Shown: piece after piece, positions 45,234-58,997 of the stretch
Layout of the letters: the number at the start of each line of letters is the position of its first letter
Position numbering within the stretch: the first letter of the stretch is position 1
Assembly (NCBI RefSeq): GCF_932526225.1
Contig: NC_064044.1
Span: forward strand, 13,096,953 to 13,160,952
Source: Nematostella vectensis
Taxonomy: Eukaryota; Cnidaria; Anthozoa; Actiniaria; Edwardsiidae
DNA: 64,000 nt
Reading direction: 5' to 3'
Made by a program: the position numbers and the translations under genes
Notes under the pieces: generated by a model
Databases searched by the model: none
Seen by the model: only the letters and a program-made list of their open reading frames with translations
What the model was told of the DNA's origin: nothing

Positions 45234-48074
45234 ATGGCTGATTCTGAGACGAAGCCTAAAAATGTCAGTGATGTCACATGCTCTCTTTGCCTGGAGCAGT
45301 ACCAAGACCCGCGAGTGCTAGCCTGTCTGCACACTTATTGCCGACACTGTCTGGAAAGTCTGGTAGAGCACAGCCAGGAACGCACAGTGTCTTGCCCCCA
45401 GTGCCGGGAAAAAATAGTGGTACGCAGTTGATGACTTTCTATCACAAAAACATTATTTCAGTACCCACCCGAAAAAAAAAAACTTAAGCGAGCAGCAAGC
45501 AACTAAAAAACACTTGAAGTGTGTCGGCCACACCTTTGCTATTGTTTTCATTTAATACTGGAAGGCACATAATGTGTTAAAATCTCGAAATAACCATCAA
45601 AAAACAAAGCTTAATATACTTAATTACCAAATTCAATGAATATATCGCATTGGCTTCCCCAAATCAGCCGATGGGATTGGATGTTTTTCCCACTTTGTTA
45701 GGATGACAAAATGGCGGCTGACATAGGCTGTTTAAAACTAAAAAAGCACATAATTCCAATTTAACTAAAGAATCTTAGGTATTGAGGTGAATTATTGCTT
45801 TAATTTAACTTGCATAAAAAATAATTTGATTTTCAAAGTGAGTGAATCTAGCGGAATATGATAAAGCATAAGTGTATTTAATTAAAAAATTACGAAAATC
45901 GCGCCGAAAATGAGTCTTAGTATAACTTAGTATTTCTGTTTAGCCAAAACAACCTCGGCGCGCCATCTTAATGTCATGCGAACATTTCAACTTTTTAATC
46001 GCCTTTTGAGTTCCGCTATTTTAACAAGCTTTTGCTTTTTGATTGGTCCAGGCGCGTACACAGGGGGGTGCGCAGGGTGCGCGCGCATCCCCCTTGGCGG
46101 CCAAAACGTGGGTAATTTCTTATTAAGGAATCTTTAATTCTACTGTGGGCCAAAACGTGGGTCATTTCTTATAAGGAATCTTCTAATTTTATGATTTTCC
46201 ATATGATAACTAAGACTACGCACCCACCCACCCTCTGCCCCCCCCCCCCCCCCGAGACCACGAGATCACGTCTTTTTTTATTCGAGAAAAAAGAAATTAA
46301 AAATCCAAGACCAAGAACTCCATCCTTTCATCTCAAAATCATTTTCCATCACGAAATTGATGGAAGTCCCTGTCGCTCTACCTTGTCCAAATACATGTGT
46401 GTTTTTTCACAGATTAGTGTGGAAGAGGTAAAAGATCTAAAAGTAGACTTCATGCTGAATGATATGATTGAAAAGATGTCGCTGGATCAGGAAAATAAAG
46501 CCGACATCTCTATCACTTGTGAAACCTGCCAAAGTGATGTTGCTACTGGGAGATGTGATGATTGCTGTGAGTTTATGTGTGAGTTCTGTATCACATCTCA
46601 CAGACGATTACTGCGCACAAATCAGCACAAGATAATAAGTATGAAAGAGGCCACAGTGAAAGGCAAGTCAAGCTGCAAGTCACACTATTGCCCAAGGCAC
46701 AGAGGAGAGAGGCTCACTCTGTTGTGTGACACTTGTGACGAACTGATTTGCAATCAATGTGCAATCACTACCCACCAATATCACACGATCAACTTCACTT
46801 GCAACATTATAGATCGAGAGAAAGACAAAATTAAGGCGAAATTGGAAGAAGTAAAATCCAAGCAAACCGATTTATCCCAACTACATGATAAAGTCGTAAA
46901 TGAAAAAGCTCGAATAGAAGCACAGAAAAATTTGTTGACGTCTGAAATTGACGACTTTATAAACGCACAGATCAGTACTTTGGAAAAGATGCGTTCAAAC
47001 CTAAAAGATGAGGTTATTTCTGATTATGAGAAGAAAAATAAGCAGCTTGATTGTAAAGAAGATTTTCTCTCTATTTTCATCGCAAACTGCAATAGCTGTG
47101 TGAAGTTCGCAGAGCGTGTATGTCAGGCGGGTCCAGGAAACGAAGTTGAGGTGTTATCGTTGAAGAGGGAGATCATGCCGCGACTATCACATCTTGCAGA
47201 TACCACCATGCAAGATGTGCTGTTTGAAAAAGTCATCGTTACCTTTAATGTAGACGAGGATTTCTGGAAATCTGTAACCGAGAAAGCTTCTTTCGAAAGA
47301 GTGACCGTTGACCCCCAGCAGTGCGTCGTTACCATGGGAACAGGTGCAGAGCCAGGGATCATTTATTCCACGTTTGCAAAGCAGCGCATACATTTTTCAG
47401 TTGCAGTTAACGACAGTGAGAAGCAACGTTATGATGCGCCAGTGAGGGTCGAAGCTTATGTTCAAAAAGAAGATTTTGATTTGTTCACGTCTTCTGATTC
47501 TCCTGGGCCAGTGATCCCTTTGAATGTTGTAATGCAGTTTTATGACGATGGCTATGGCTATGAATTTACGTACACGCCACCTGATGAAGGATGTTATCAA
47601 TTGTCTGTTACAGTAAACGGTGAACATGTCAGAGGGAGCCCATTCCAGTTGTCGGTGCGATCAAAATTTGATTTGGTCAAAATGTTTAAGGAGCCTGCCA
47701 ACAAACCCTTAAAGTTAAAACTAAATGGGAGTCACGTCGCTTTGAGAGTCCAATTTCTCAAAGCAAGTTTGGAACTTGAGCTCGGAGTAAAACGTGAATC
47801 AAATAAGGGTGAGCAGATCTGGGGTTGTAAGTCTCATAGTGCCGTGACATTTGATCAGAATAACGACTGGCGTTATAAGAAAAGTTGGGGTGGCGTGTTT
47901 GGGATGTATCTCAGCAGGGATAATTGGCTGAAAGCAAGAATGATCATCTGTGATGAAGGAACAGACGAGAGGAATATATTCAAGGAAATCCTCTATCCTG
48001 TTTATTTACATACCCGCGGCAAATGGTCTCCACAGTTCGAGAAAGAAGAAGAACAAAGAAATTCTGAACTATGA
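45234..48074 (+). CDS. TRIM protein copy B, full length with C-terminal domain
   Basis: A likely RING-type E3 ligase. Exons 45234-45419 and 46413-48074 join in phase 0 and give 615 aa. Order: RING (16-57), B-box 1 (about 98-134), B-box 2 (about 153-186), coiled coil (about 195-300), filamin repeat (about 356-478), then about 125 residues that I do not recognise. The last part contains HVALRVQFLKASLELELG, KSWGGVFGMYL and ICDEGTDERNIF. It is the only one of the three copies in which the last domain is in frame with the filamin repeat. All RING and B-box metal ligands are present. In B-box 2, NQC replaces the QDC or RDC of the others. A CDS start further upstream of the second exon (near 46191) is possible by frame but would lose the RING, so the spliced model is preferred. 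Confidence 0.85.
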
Positions 48075-48803
48075 ACTGTGTTTTACATGATTTGTGCGTC
48101 TAGCCGTTCCAGGTTTTGAATTTTCCGAATTTTCTGCTAGAAATGCTAAAGCAACACTAGAAATGCACCACTGTTTAGATATTAAAGTTAAATCTAGAAA
48201 GAAGAAATAAGCTAAAAACACGGAAAAAATTTAAGAGATGAAATATAGAAAATGATAGAGAACGATTTGATGCTGTATTGTTGTTACCACTATCCCCAGG
48301 ATCAAGGTAGGGATCATTCTCATGTATTTGTTGGGATCGAGATTCCAAATATTGTGATCGGGACGATTTTCTGATCTGGTAACTTTTCTTGCACCTAAGA
48401 AATAGATTTCACAATGTCCAGAACTTTTTTTCTTTTTCCAAAAGTCAGACCAAAGTTAGTTCGAGCATCATATTTCTCTGTCGGAACTTTTAGTTGATTT
48501 TTGCGTTTTTTTGTGTAAAGTGCTGTCTTTCTAACTCATAAGCCTGGCTCATTTGAAAACAAAGAAGTCATGCAAGCCTTATCGTGTTTTCATAATGAAA
48601 ATATACACATGAATAACCCTAAACGCTCGATAAAGGGGAAGCCAATGTTACAGGACGACTTGACAAATTGATCAGGAAAGAGCTAATTGTCGTTTAGTAT
48701 TTCATGTTTCTTCTACGAGAACCGGAACTTCTTAAGTTTTTGGTTCTTTTAAGGATAATTTGATAGTTGATGATTTCCTTAGTCTAGTTTGTTGCACGCC
48801 CGT

Positions 48804-49081
48804 GCAGGCCCGTACCCAGGGGGGTGCAGGGGTTGCAAACGCACCCCCCCCCCTCCCATAGCGGCCAAAGGTCCATATTCGGTTCTCAATAGACGTGTTA
48901 TTATTTGTAGACAAAACTATAAAGCATAAGCTAGATCACTCTGGTACGAGCCAAATCCGACAATAAACGTCCGGTGGAGATACTGCAAAGGCGTGGTCCT
49001 CCCCCGGAAGTATTAGGCTCATTTTTCCGGATTTCGCACCCCCACCCCCACTCCCAAGAAAAATCCTGGGTACGGGCCTGC
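48804..49081. mobile_element. GCAGGCCCGTACCCAGG MITE, unit B copy
   Basis: Ends and flanks are the same as in unit A. Confidence 0.7.
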
Positions 49082-49280
49082 CGTGGACCCTCTTCTTCGA
49101 TAGATGGCCTTTTAGCGCCTAAATCAAAAGGGTATGTTCAGTTTCACATACATGGCGGAATCGTGGTCTCTTCTTGTCGTTTCAGACATTTTACTTGAGC
49201 AGTTTAATCTCACATGTTATGATCACCTCTGTACATGCGCAGTTTATTTTTAAAAGTTGCTTAATCATTAATATTATTTT

Positions 49281-49679
49281 AGAGTCACCTTGACTTCTTA
49301 TTTTGTAAATACGCTTTGACAAGAGACCAATCCTGTGATTTCCCACGCCCTTGATATTTTTCATGATTGTGTAGTTCCATAAAATATCCATCCCCTCCCC
49401 CTTGAGGGGATTGGGAATTCCGCGGTGTGGGCGTTAAAACGCCCAGGAATTTCCAGATGGGGGGGGGGGGTAGTATTTTAGAGTCACCTTGACTTCTTAT
49501 TTTGTAAATACGCTTTGACAAGAGACCAATCCTGTGATTTCCCACGCCCTTGATATTTTTCATGATTGTGTAGTTCCATAAAATATCCATTCCCCCCACC
49601 CACCCCCCCCCCCCTCCTTGAGGGGATTGGGAATTCCGGGGTGTGGGCGTTAAAACGCCCAGGAATTTCCAGATGGGAG
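49281..49679. repeat. 199-bp tandem duplication found only in unit B
   Basis: AGAGTCACCTTGACTTCTTA starts at 49281 and again at 49480. Each copy ends in a G-run after TTTCCAGATGG. Units A (39412) and C (59197) have one copy. Confidence 0.9.
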
Positions 49680-50824
49680 GGGGAGGGGGGTAAAATGTCC
49701 TTTTTCCTCAACAGTTACTGTAGTGGGGTATGAATATTTTCTGGAACTACACATTGGTTCAAACGTATCCAATTCTCCCCGTTCCCTGGGGTCTTTTGAA
49801 TTGGTTTTCTTTCATGTGAGACGACCACATGGATTGCTGTCTGGTCCTAGCGTATAAATATAGAAAGCCTAGATTTGTAATTTATGTGCGCTGGCATTCA
49901 GGCAATTACAATTAAAACCAGTTGAAATACCAGCGTGGCCTCGTCTAATCCCGGCTACATGAGAAATACAAATATACCTTTTTCTCCAGATACAAAAATT
50001 TTCATTTTCCTTTTTTCATTTTATTTCCTTTTTTCTTTTCTTCCTCTCTTCATTTTTCCATTTCTTTCTTTTTTGAATTCCTTTCTTTTTCTTTTTTCAT
50101 TTCTTTTTACATGTATGATACATGTTACCCCAGATGTATACCAATATGGGACCTAAATTTAGGGTATTTATGGACACCCTAAAGTAGTTGGAGAGCTAAG
50201 CGGGTTTCTCCGCTTATCTGGTTTTTCGATTCTTTTTAAGGTTCTGGGAGTATGTTTTGAAATGTGAGTTCGGGGGTAGCCAGATAGAGTAACTATTCAC
50301 AAAACACACACAAAAGCACACACATACATAAGCATATCACGCGTATGAAAACGAAACAAACTTGGATTGGACACACTTGCAAAGAGAAGAGCAATCTCTC
50401 GCCTCGCTCTTATGTTTAAAGAAAGTCAACGGCCTCGTTAGTTATTCTTACAGCGAGAGAATCAAGACAAACGAAATGACACACCTTTAATCATAAACAC
50501 CGTAAAGCAGAAGCTCATAGACTCCTACCATAGAACTATAAGTCAGTGGAACTCCCTTCTTGAAATTGTATTGTATAAACCGTCAGCAGTTCGAGGAGAC
50601 CTGGGCAGCACTGCTTGAAGTTCTCAGCTCGCCTCCTCCAGATAGCGTCACACCCGAGGTGTGTCCATATTTTCATCATTTATCGTGGTCATAAGATTTC
50701 TTTGCTTTGTGCAAACAAGCATTTAAACGCAGTGCAAGATAATAATTTTGGCATTTTGTGATTTGTACCTTGATGTACCTTACCAAGCAACAGTGCAATG
50801 GTAGTGTGCTACACCAAGTGTAGA

Positions 50825-51159
50825 CACAGGCGGCCCAAGTTTATTATAAGTACAATCCATCTACTGTTTTGATAGGGGTTCGTAGAAGCGTTATCGATAA
50901 ACTCGTTAAATTGCTTAAAATCACTTCAGAGTTACAGAAAACAGTATAAAATAAAAGTATAAGTCTTACCTGAACTTGTGCTGTTTTTATTTCTCGATTT
51001 GGAAGAAGCTGGAACGAAGTGACTCCCTCTTTGTACCACGTGATTTAGCGAGTTTATCGATGACGCTTATACGAACCCATATAAACACCGTGAAACTGCT
51101 GCATATCCCCATCAAAACAGTAGATAGATTATACTTCTAATGAACTTGGGCCTTTTGTG
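50825..51159. mobile_element. TIR element, unit B copy
   Basis: Same arms as at 40739, with the right end changed to CCTTTTGTG. Confidence 0.65.
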
Positions 51160-51940
51160 GTGAGGAGGTAACACAGACGAAGAACAGGAATACAATTGAA
51201 CACCTACAGAGATCACCACCGTGGACTTTACGCCGTCGTCGCTGTGTCGGGCGTTTCATTTCGTGGAGAAATGTGAAACGACCTACATAACGGCGATTGC
51301 TTGGAGTCTAACGCCATGCACAAACGTCGTATTTTCCATGAGCCGTACTCAATGTAAATTCATGCAAATAAAGATGGAACAATGTTCCTGGTTTATTTCT
51401 ATTAATTTGCACTGAAAACGGCTCATGGATAATACGTTTACACTAAGCGCCCCCTTAGCCTAAGATCGCCGACGACATTGAACTTAGGTTAAGTTCAAGT
51501 GTCGTATTATTCATCAGCCGTATTCAATGCAAATAGAGATATGAAACAATCGACTTGATTCATTTGCACGCATTTACATTGCATACGGCTCAAAGACAAT
51601 ACGACGTTTGAAGCCTAAATAGGGGCCTTAGTTCTGCTTAGCAAAATGTTCAGTTTTATCCGTATATGAACAACATGTATGGTAACTCCGCGCCTGACAT
51701 AGGGACGTTACCAGGGTCCGTGGCAGACATGGAGGACCACACCCACCAATTCAATATTCAAGGGAGAGAAGGGTGGGGGCCAAAAGTACACATGACCTAT
51801 ACGGACGCTCATAACAAGTAACTAAGCTCCTTACGAATTAATGTCTGTTGGCACAATGACCAGTGTACACTCGACTTCCCCGCACAGGAAGCTACCTCTA
51901 CCGTTTGAATAAATGTCAGTTTTTAGTTATATGTTGTGGC

Positions 51941-52075
51941 CATCCTCGGAGACCCAGGGCGTCGCGGAGATCGGGCACAAAGGGAGCGCGCGAAAATCAC
52001 TCGTCTTTCTTTCTCGCCCTTTTTGCGCGCGCCCCGTGTGCCCAATCTCCGCGACGCCCTGGGTCCCCGAAGATG
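51941..52075. mobile_element. Palindromic MITE, unit C copy
   Basis: The right end reads CCCCGAAGATG instead of CTCCGAGGATG. These changes are shared with unit D. Confidence 0.8.
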
Positions 52076-52874
52076 CGCTGTGGCTGCCTCCGAAACTGGA
52101 TTACCCCGTCATGGTATCCCTGTTTTCTTTACCAGTAACGCCTGTTGGGTTTTGCATTCAAAGTATATCTATTTTTGGTAACAGTTTTTCCGAAACCGCT
52201 AGAACGACAACAAGAGACTGCCTACAAGGATAATTGCTCTCAAGTTTTGATTTGCAGGTATTTCTTAACTTTCTTACACCCCCTATTTGCCATTTTTATA
52301 AGCGTATGTTAGAACTGTTGGAATGCATCTAAATGTTTATCTAGATTCCTCGCAACTTGAGGTCTCGTGTGAGAATGCGAAGGAATAGTCCAAATTCCTT
52401 TCCGCTGTAAGAAAGTCTAGAGTAAATCGTTGGTCAGTATAAGTTCTTTATATATCTAGCACATGACTAAAGTCGTCCTCGGTCGAAATATCTATCGTAT
52501 TATCTATCGCCAGTTAAGGACCTTCCTGAAATAGGCGTCATCAACGAAATAAATAATTTTCAGTCCCTTTGATTGAAGTCTGCTTTAGTAGCCTAGTGAC
52601 ACTATAAAGAGCGGATGCTAAGCAGACTTAAGTGATTAAGGATTTCATCCCATTTTGTCCTTCATTTTCGCTAGTAAGTAAGTGATATTAGTTAGAAATT
52701 CAAAATTGAAGCACCTACTGATTATTCTATTAAATCTTCTACAAAGATTTGAAGCACGTACTGATTATTCTATTAAATCTTCTTCAAAGATTTACAAAAA
52801 TTCATCACTAAGCTTATTTAAAAGAAGTATAAGTCATGTATAAAGAGTTATATCAATATGATTTTGTTTAAATC

Positions 52875-54593
52875 TGTGACAGAGTGGAATATATCGGTTC
52901 GGCGGATGGCTCTAAAAGTTTACGGAGACAAACAAATTTACAGCTTCACGACGGGAGCGCTGGGGCAGAACTAAATTTATTCCAAAACATGCAAAATCAC
53001 ACACGTGTAGACACTTTACAAATAAGGTCATGACATCTATATAAGGAAATTAAACAAAGGCTACCCAAAATAAGAAAAATAAAAACACGCACACTCATTA
53101 CAACATACACACGCACAAGTTAAGACACACTGTCACATCCGCCCTCGCGGAACTTTGCTACGCCCTCGAGCAAATTAAAATAATCTATGTCATGTCCAGG
53201 CAACTAGTTCCTTTCGTATACCACAGTCTTGAACTTCTTGGTATAAACAGTCTTGAACAATACAGTTAACAGTTCAGGTGCTGTTCCCCGGGAAATTAAC
53301 CGACGCAGGAGCGGCAGGATATCGTGAGAGTAAAGAACAAGTACTCGCATTAACATAGTGCTTCACCACACTAAAACGCCATAATGCTTTGAGGACTTGA
53401 AATCGGCTAAGTAAGCCTTTCAAGTAGCTCCTTGCAACCATTCCTATTCGCACATCAACCGTCGTACTTTTCAGTCTCTTGTGTATATTAGGAATGTCTT
53501 GGAGGTGTGAACCAGTCCAAAACTACCAAATTAACAAAGAGGACCTCCATCCAGCCATCGGAACAATCCAGCTCTAGTGAACAATAGCAAACTAAAACCT
53601 CCGTCCAGAGTTAATCATACACAGTACTTTAACTACAACGCAAATGTTCCATTTCTCAATCCCTTGTCGATCCGTAGCAGCAGCATATTCAAGTGCGACG
53701 CTTCCCACCGTCAAACGGGACCGGAGAACATGCTGGCACACACCCGCGACGACACAAAAAACACGTCCTGTCTTTACGTTCGGTAAACGCATATTTCTTC
53801 GCTCTTCTCTCCGCGCGAACATTCGTCTCCCACTGAATGATCATTAACACTGTTTGTGTATTTACAGGTCCAAAGTCATTCACGCCATTCACGCCCGACC
53901 TGCATTTAATTCTCGTAAATGCACAAACAGTACAATAAATGTCCCTTTTTCTTGCTTGACGACCAACTTTCGATCCTGTATAGAGCGGCAGATTACAGTG
54001 TACTCGTAGCACAAGCTCGCGGAACAAACCCAAAATGACTTTGGACTTTGAAGCAACTTCACTCCTGCCTGCTTTTCCTTCCCTGGCCGTGATCTTCGAA
54101 TAGGGTCGACACTCCATCAACTGTGTCTTTGTCGCCCTGTGGAGCTTCCCTACTTTTCACCAAACTGCTGAGACGCCCTTTCATTCACGCCCGACGCCAT
54201 CTTGTCCACTCACTCACTTACGATCTTCTTTAGTTCCATTCAACATTGAGCCCCATTACTCCTTTGACCTGCATTTCCTCACACGTAAACAAAGCCATCC
54301 TGCCGACAACGCCAAATGTGACGGAGTGGAATAGGTCGGTTCGGCGGATGGCTCGCAAGTTTACGTAGACAAACAAATTTACAGGTTCACCACGCGAGCG
54401 CTGGGACATAACTAAATTTATTCCAAAAAATGCAGAAATCACACACGTGTAGACACTTTCCAAATAAGGTCATGACATCTATATTAGGAAATTAAACAAA
54501 GTCTACCTAAAATAAGAGAAATAAAAACACGAACACTTTTTAAAACATACACACGCACAAGAGATAAAGTCAAGTCCAGTTCACACTGTCACA
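52875..54593 (-). mobile_element. Small LTR retroelement, unit C copy
   Basis: LTRs at 52875-53137 and 54317-54593. It shares the internal inverted-repeat segment with unit B. Confidence 0.85.
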
Positions 54594-55215
54594 AATCAAA
54601 CGCGCCAAAAATGACCTATTTGTTTTATACAACAATTAACCATTGACTGCTATTTTAAGCTGAATTTACAAAAAAACTAAAAACAGATACCTTTCCCTAG
54701 TCAGCTGTATCCAAGTTCCAACAGTGCCTTGCGGTACCATCTCTAATCCCTAATCACGGTGCTAATGTGAGCACAAGTTGATGTTTTCTTGTACTTTTCA
54801 TCAAAAATGCAGCTATGAGCATGTTGGGAGAGTGCTCAAGGACATCATAAAGTCTATTTGGGCATATTGGTGGATTCATAGGGATTTCTTCTTGCTTGGC
54901 TTTGAATGAGAAAATTATTTACTAATAAATAACCACAGCTCCTGGGTCTGTTTGACCTGGAACCGATTTGTTTTGCTTTGGGGTGAAAAAACACGTCTGA
55001 CTTTGGGGAGAGGAGTGTTGACTGGCCCTCCCCCTGTGATTTTTTTCACGGATCTCCCAGAATTCTCTGCAATCTGTAATGGCAGCAACGTGGTTTTAGA
55101 TGATATCAACATGTTTGTTAGTCTCTTTCGCAACCCCAATCAGTTTGAGTCACACAGCATTCCCAGAGCGCTGTACAAACTATATGTTTGTTGATTCTAT
55201 GTCTTCTGTTATAGT

Positions 55216-57990
55216 ATGGCTGGTTCTGAGACGAAGCCTAAAGATGTCAGTGATGTCACATGCTCTCTTTGCCTGGAGCAGTACCAAGACCCGCGAGTGC
55301 TAGCCTGTCTGCACACTTATTGCCGACACTGTCTGGAAAGTCTGGTAGAGCACAGCCAAGGAACGCACAGTGTCTTGCCCCCAGTGCCGTGAAAAAATAG
55401 TGGTACGCAGTTGATGACTTTCTATCACAAACACAATATTTCAGTCCCCCCCCCCCCAAAAAAAAAAAGCGAGCAGCAAGCAACTAAAAAACACTTGAAG
55501 TGTGTCAGCCACACCTTTGTTATTGTTTTCATTTAATACTGGAAGGCACATAATGTGTTAAAGTCTTGAAATAACTATCCAAAAACAAAGCTTAATATAT
55601 TTAATTACCAAATTCAATGAATATATCGCATTGGCTTCCCCAAATCAGCCGATGGGATGGGATTTTTTCCCACTTTGTTAGGATGACAAAATGGCGGCTG
55701 ACATAGGCTGTTTAAAACTAAAAAAGCACATAATTCCAATTTTACTAGGGAATCTTAGGTATTGAGGTGAATTATTGCTTTAATTTAACTTGCATAAAAA
55801 ATAATTTTCAAAGTGAGTGAATCTAGCGGAATCTGATAAAGCATAAGTGTATTAATTAAAAATTTACGAAAATCGCGCCGAACATTATTCTTAGTATAAC
55901 TTAGTATTAGCTGTTTAGCCAAAACAACCTCGGCACACCATCTTAATGTCATGCGAACATTTCAACTTCTTAATCGCCTTTTGAGTTCCGCTATTTTAAC
56001 AAGCTTTTGCTTTTTGATTGGTCCAGGCGCGTACACAGGGGGGGTGCGCAGGGTGCGCGCGCATCCCCCTTGGCGGCCAAAACGTGGGTAATTTCTTATT
56101 AAGGAATCTTCAATTCTATTGTTGGCCAAAACGTGGGTCATTTCTTATAAGGAATCTTCTAATTTTATGATTTTCCATATGATAACTATGACTACGCACC
56201 CACCCCCTTCCCCCCCCCCCGAGACCACGAGATCACGTCTTTTTTATCCGAGAAAAAAGAAATGAAAAATCCAAGACCAAGAACTCCATCCTTTCATCTC
56301 AAAATAATTTTCCGTCCAATTTCATGTGTTTTTTTACAGATTAGTGTGGAAGAGGTAAAAGATCTAAAAGTAGACTTCATGCTGAATGATATGATTAAAA
56401 AGATGTCGCTGGATCAGGAAAATAAAGCCGACATCTCTATTACTTGTGAAACCTGCCAAAGTGATGTTGCTACTGGGAGATGCGATGATTGCTGTGAGTT
56501 CATGTGTGAGTTCTGCATCACAGCACACGGGCGTTTTCTGCGAACGAAGCAGCACAAGATAATAGGTGTGAAAGAGGCCACAGTGAAAGGCAAGTCAAAC
56601 TGCAAGTCACACTATTGCCCAAGGCACAAAGGAGAAAGGCTCACTTTGTTGTGTGACACTTGTGACGAACTGATTTGCCGAGATTGTGCAATCACTACCC
56701 ACCAATATCACAAGATCAACTTTACTAGCAACATTATAGATCGAGAGAAAGACGAAATTAAGGCGAAACTGGAAGAAGTAAAATCCAAGCAAATCGATTC
56801 ATCCCAACTACATGATAAAGTCGTAAATGAAAAAGCTCGAATAGAAGCACAAAAAAAATCGTTGACGTCTGAAATTGACGACTTTATAAACGCACAGATC
56901 AGTACTTTGGAAAAGATGCGTTCAAATCTAAAAGATGAGGTTATTTCTGATTATGAGAAGAGAAATAAGCAGCTTGATTGTCACGAAGATTTTCTTTCTA
57001 TTTTCATCGCAAACTGCAATAGCTGTGTGAAGTTCGCAGAGCGTGTATGTCAGGCGGGTCCAGGAAACGAAGTTGAGGTGTTATCGTTGAAGAGGGAGAT
57101 CATGCCGCGACTATCACATCTTGCAGATACCACCATGCAAGATGTGCTGTTTGAAAAAGTCATCGTTACCTTTAATGTAGACGAGGTTTTCTGGAAATCT
57201 GTGACCGAGAAAGCTTCTTTCGAAAGAGTGACCGTTGACCCCAAGCAGTGCGTCGTTACCATGGGAACAGGTGCAGAGCCAGGGATCATTTATTCCACGT
57301 TTGCAAAGCAGCGCATACATTTTTCCGTTGCAGTTTACGACAGTGAGAAGCAACGTTATGATGCGCCAGTGAGGGTCGAAGCTTATGTTCAAAAGATATC
57401 TATTTCAGCTGGGCCAGGGATCCCTTTGAATGTTGTAATACAGTTTTATGACAATGGCTATGGCTATGAATTTACGTACAGGCCACCTGATAAAGGAATG
57501 TATAAATTGTCTGTTACAGTAAACGGTGAACATGTCAGAAGGAGCCCATTCCATTGTTGGGTGCGACCAAAGGTTGATTTGGTCAAAATGTTTGAGGAGT
57601 CTGCCGGCTACCCCTTACTGTCATTTACTGTCAAAAACTAGTTGGGCGCAACACGTCGCTGTGAGAGTCCAATTTCTCAAAGCAAGTTTGGAACTTGAGC
57701 TCGGAGTAAAACGTAAATCAAATAAGGGTGAGCAGATCTGGGGTTGTAAGTCTCATAGTGCCGTGACATTTGATCAGAATAACGACTGACATTATAAGAA
57801 AAGTTGGGGTGGCGTGTTTGGGATGTATCTCAGCAGTGATGAGCTGGGAACAAGAATGATTATCTGTGATGAAGGAACAGACGAGAGGGATATATTCAAG
57901 GGAATCCGCTGTCCTGTTTATTTACATACCGGCGGCAAATGGTCTCCACAGTTAGAGAAAGAAGAAGAACAAAAAAACTCTGAACTTTGA
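55216..57990 (+). pseudogene. TRIM copy C, broken by a RING frameshift and a C-terminal stop
   Basis: Compared with copies A and B, one extra A (CAGCCAAGGAACG, about 55359) shifts frame inside the RING before its last Cys pair, giving a short product. The second exon (56340-57641) is open through the B-boxes, coiled coil and filamin repeat. It has an in-frame loss of several codons after AYVQK and ends at TAG 57639-57641. The detached C-terminal domain follows in another frame and has TGA (57787-57789) where A and B have TGG. The intron just before the second exon also lost about 50 bp. A RING-less product starting inside the second exon cannot be excluded. Confidence 0.8.
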
Positions 57991-58731
57991 ACTGTGTTTT
58001 ACATGATTTGTGCGTCTAGCCGTTCCAGGTTTTGAATTTTCCGAATTTTCTGCTAGAAATGCTAAAGCAACACTAGAAATGCACCACTGTTTAGACATTC
58101 AAGTTAAATATAGAAAGAAGAAATAAGCTAAAAACATGGACAAAAATTAAGAGATGAAATATAGAAAATGATAGAGAACGATTTGATGCTGTATTGTTGT
58201 TACCACTCTCCCCAGGATCAAGGTAGGGATCATTCTCATGTATTTGTTGGGATCGAGATTCCAAATATTGTGATCGGGACGATTTTCTAGGGATCTGGTA
58301 ACTTTTCTTGGACCTAAGAAATAGATTTCACAATGTCCAGAACTTTTTTTCTTTTTCCAAAAGTCAGACCAAAGTTAATTCGAGCATCATATTTCTCTGT
58401 CGGAACTTTTAGTTGATTTTTGCGTTTTTTTGTGTAAAGTGCTGTCTTTCTAACTCATAAGCCTGGCTCATTTGAAAACAAAGAAGTCATGCAAGCCTTA
58501 TCGTGTTCTCCTAATGAAAATATACACATGAATAACCCTAAACGCTCGATAAAGGGGAAGCCAATGTTACAGGACGAATTGACAAATTTATTAGGTTAGA
58601 GCTAATTGTCGTTTAGTATTTCATGTTTCTTCTAAGAGAACCGGAACTTCTTTAGTTTTGGTTCTTTTAAGGATAATTTGATAGTTGATGATTTCCTTAG
58701 TCTAGTTTGTTGCACGCCCGTGCAGGCCCGT

Positions 58732-58997
58732 ACCCAGGGGGGTGCAGGGGTTGCAAACGCACCCCCCCCTCCCATAGCGGCCAAAGGTCCATATTCGGTT
58801 CTCAATAGACGTGTTATTATTTGTAGACAAAACTATAAAGCATCAGCTAGATCACTCTGGTATGAGCCAAATCCGACAATAAACGTCCGGTGGAGATACT
58901 GCAAAGGCGTGGTCCTCCCCCGGAAGTATTAGGCTCGTTTTTCCGGATTTCGCACCCCCACCCCCACCCCCAAGAAAAATCCTGGGTACGGGCCTGC
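58732..58997. mobile_element. GCAGGCCCGTACCCAGG MITE, unit C copy
   Basis: Same ends; the inner C-run is shorter. Confidence 0.7.

Larger units (their letters stand above)
41331..51198. repeat. Tandem segmental duplication, unit B (about 9.9 kb)
   Basis: Same order as unit A, carrying the intact TRIM copy. Unit-specific events: a deletion near 41390 (the palindrome seen at 30580 is missing and short A/T-rich filler is present), and a 199-bp tandem duplication at 49281-49679. Confidence 0.9.

Noticed and set aside
46191-46412. Upstream extension of the long TRIM frame in copy B
   Set aside because: It covers low-complexity Pro codons and the end of an intron. The AG at 46411-46412 matches the acceptor used in the RING-containing model, and the other copies do not keep this frame.
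49935-50156. Phe-rich frames over the pyrimidine tracts
   Set aside because: Composition artefact of T/C runs, varying between units.
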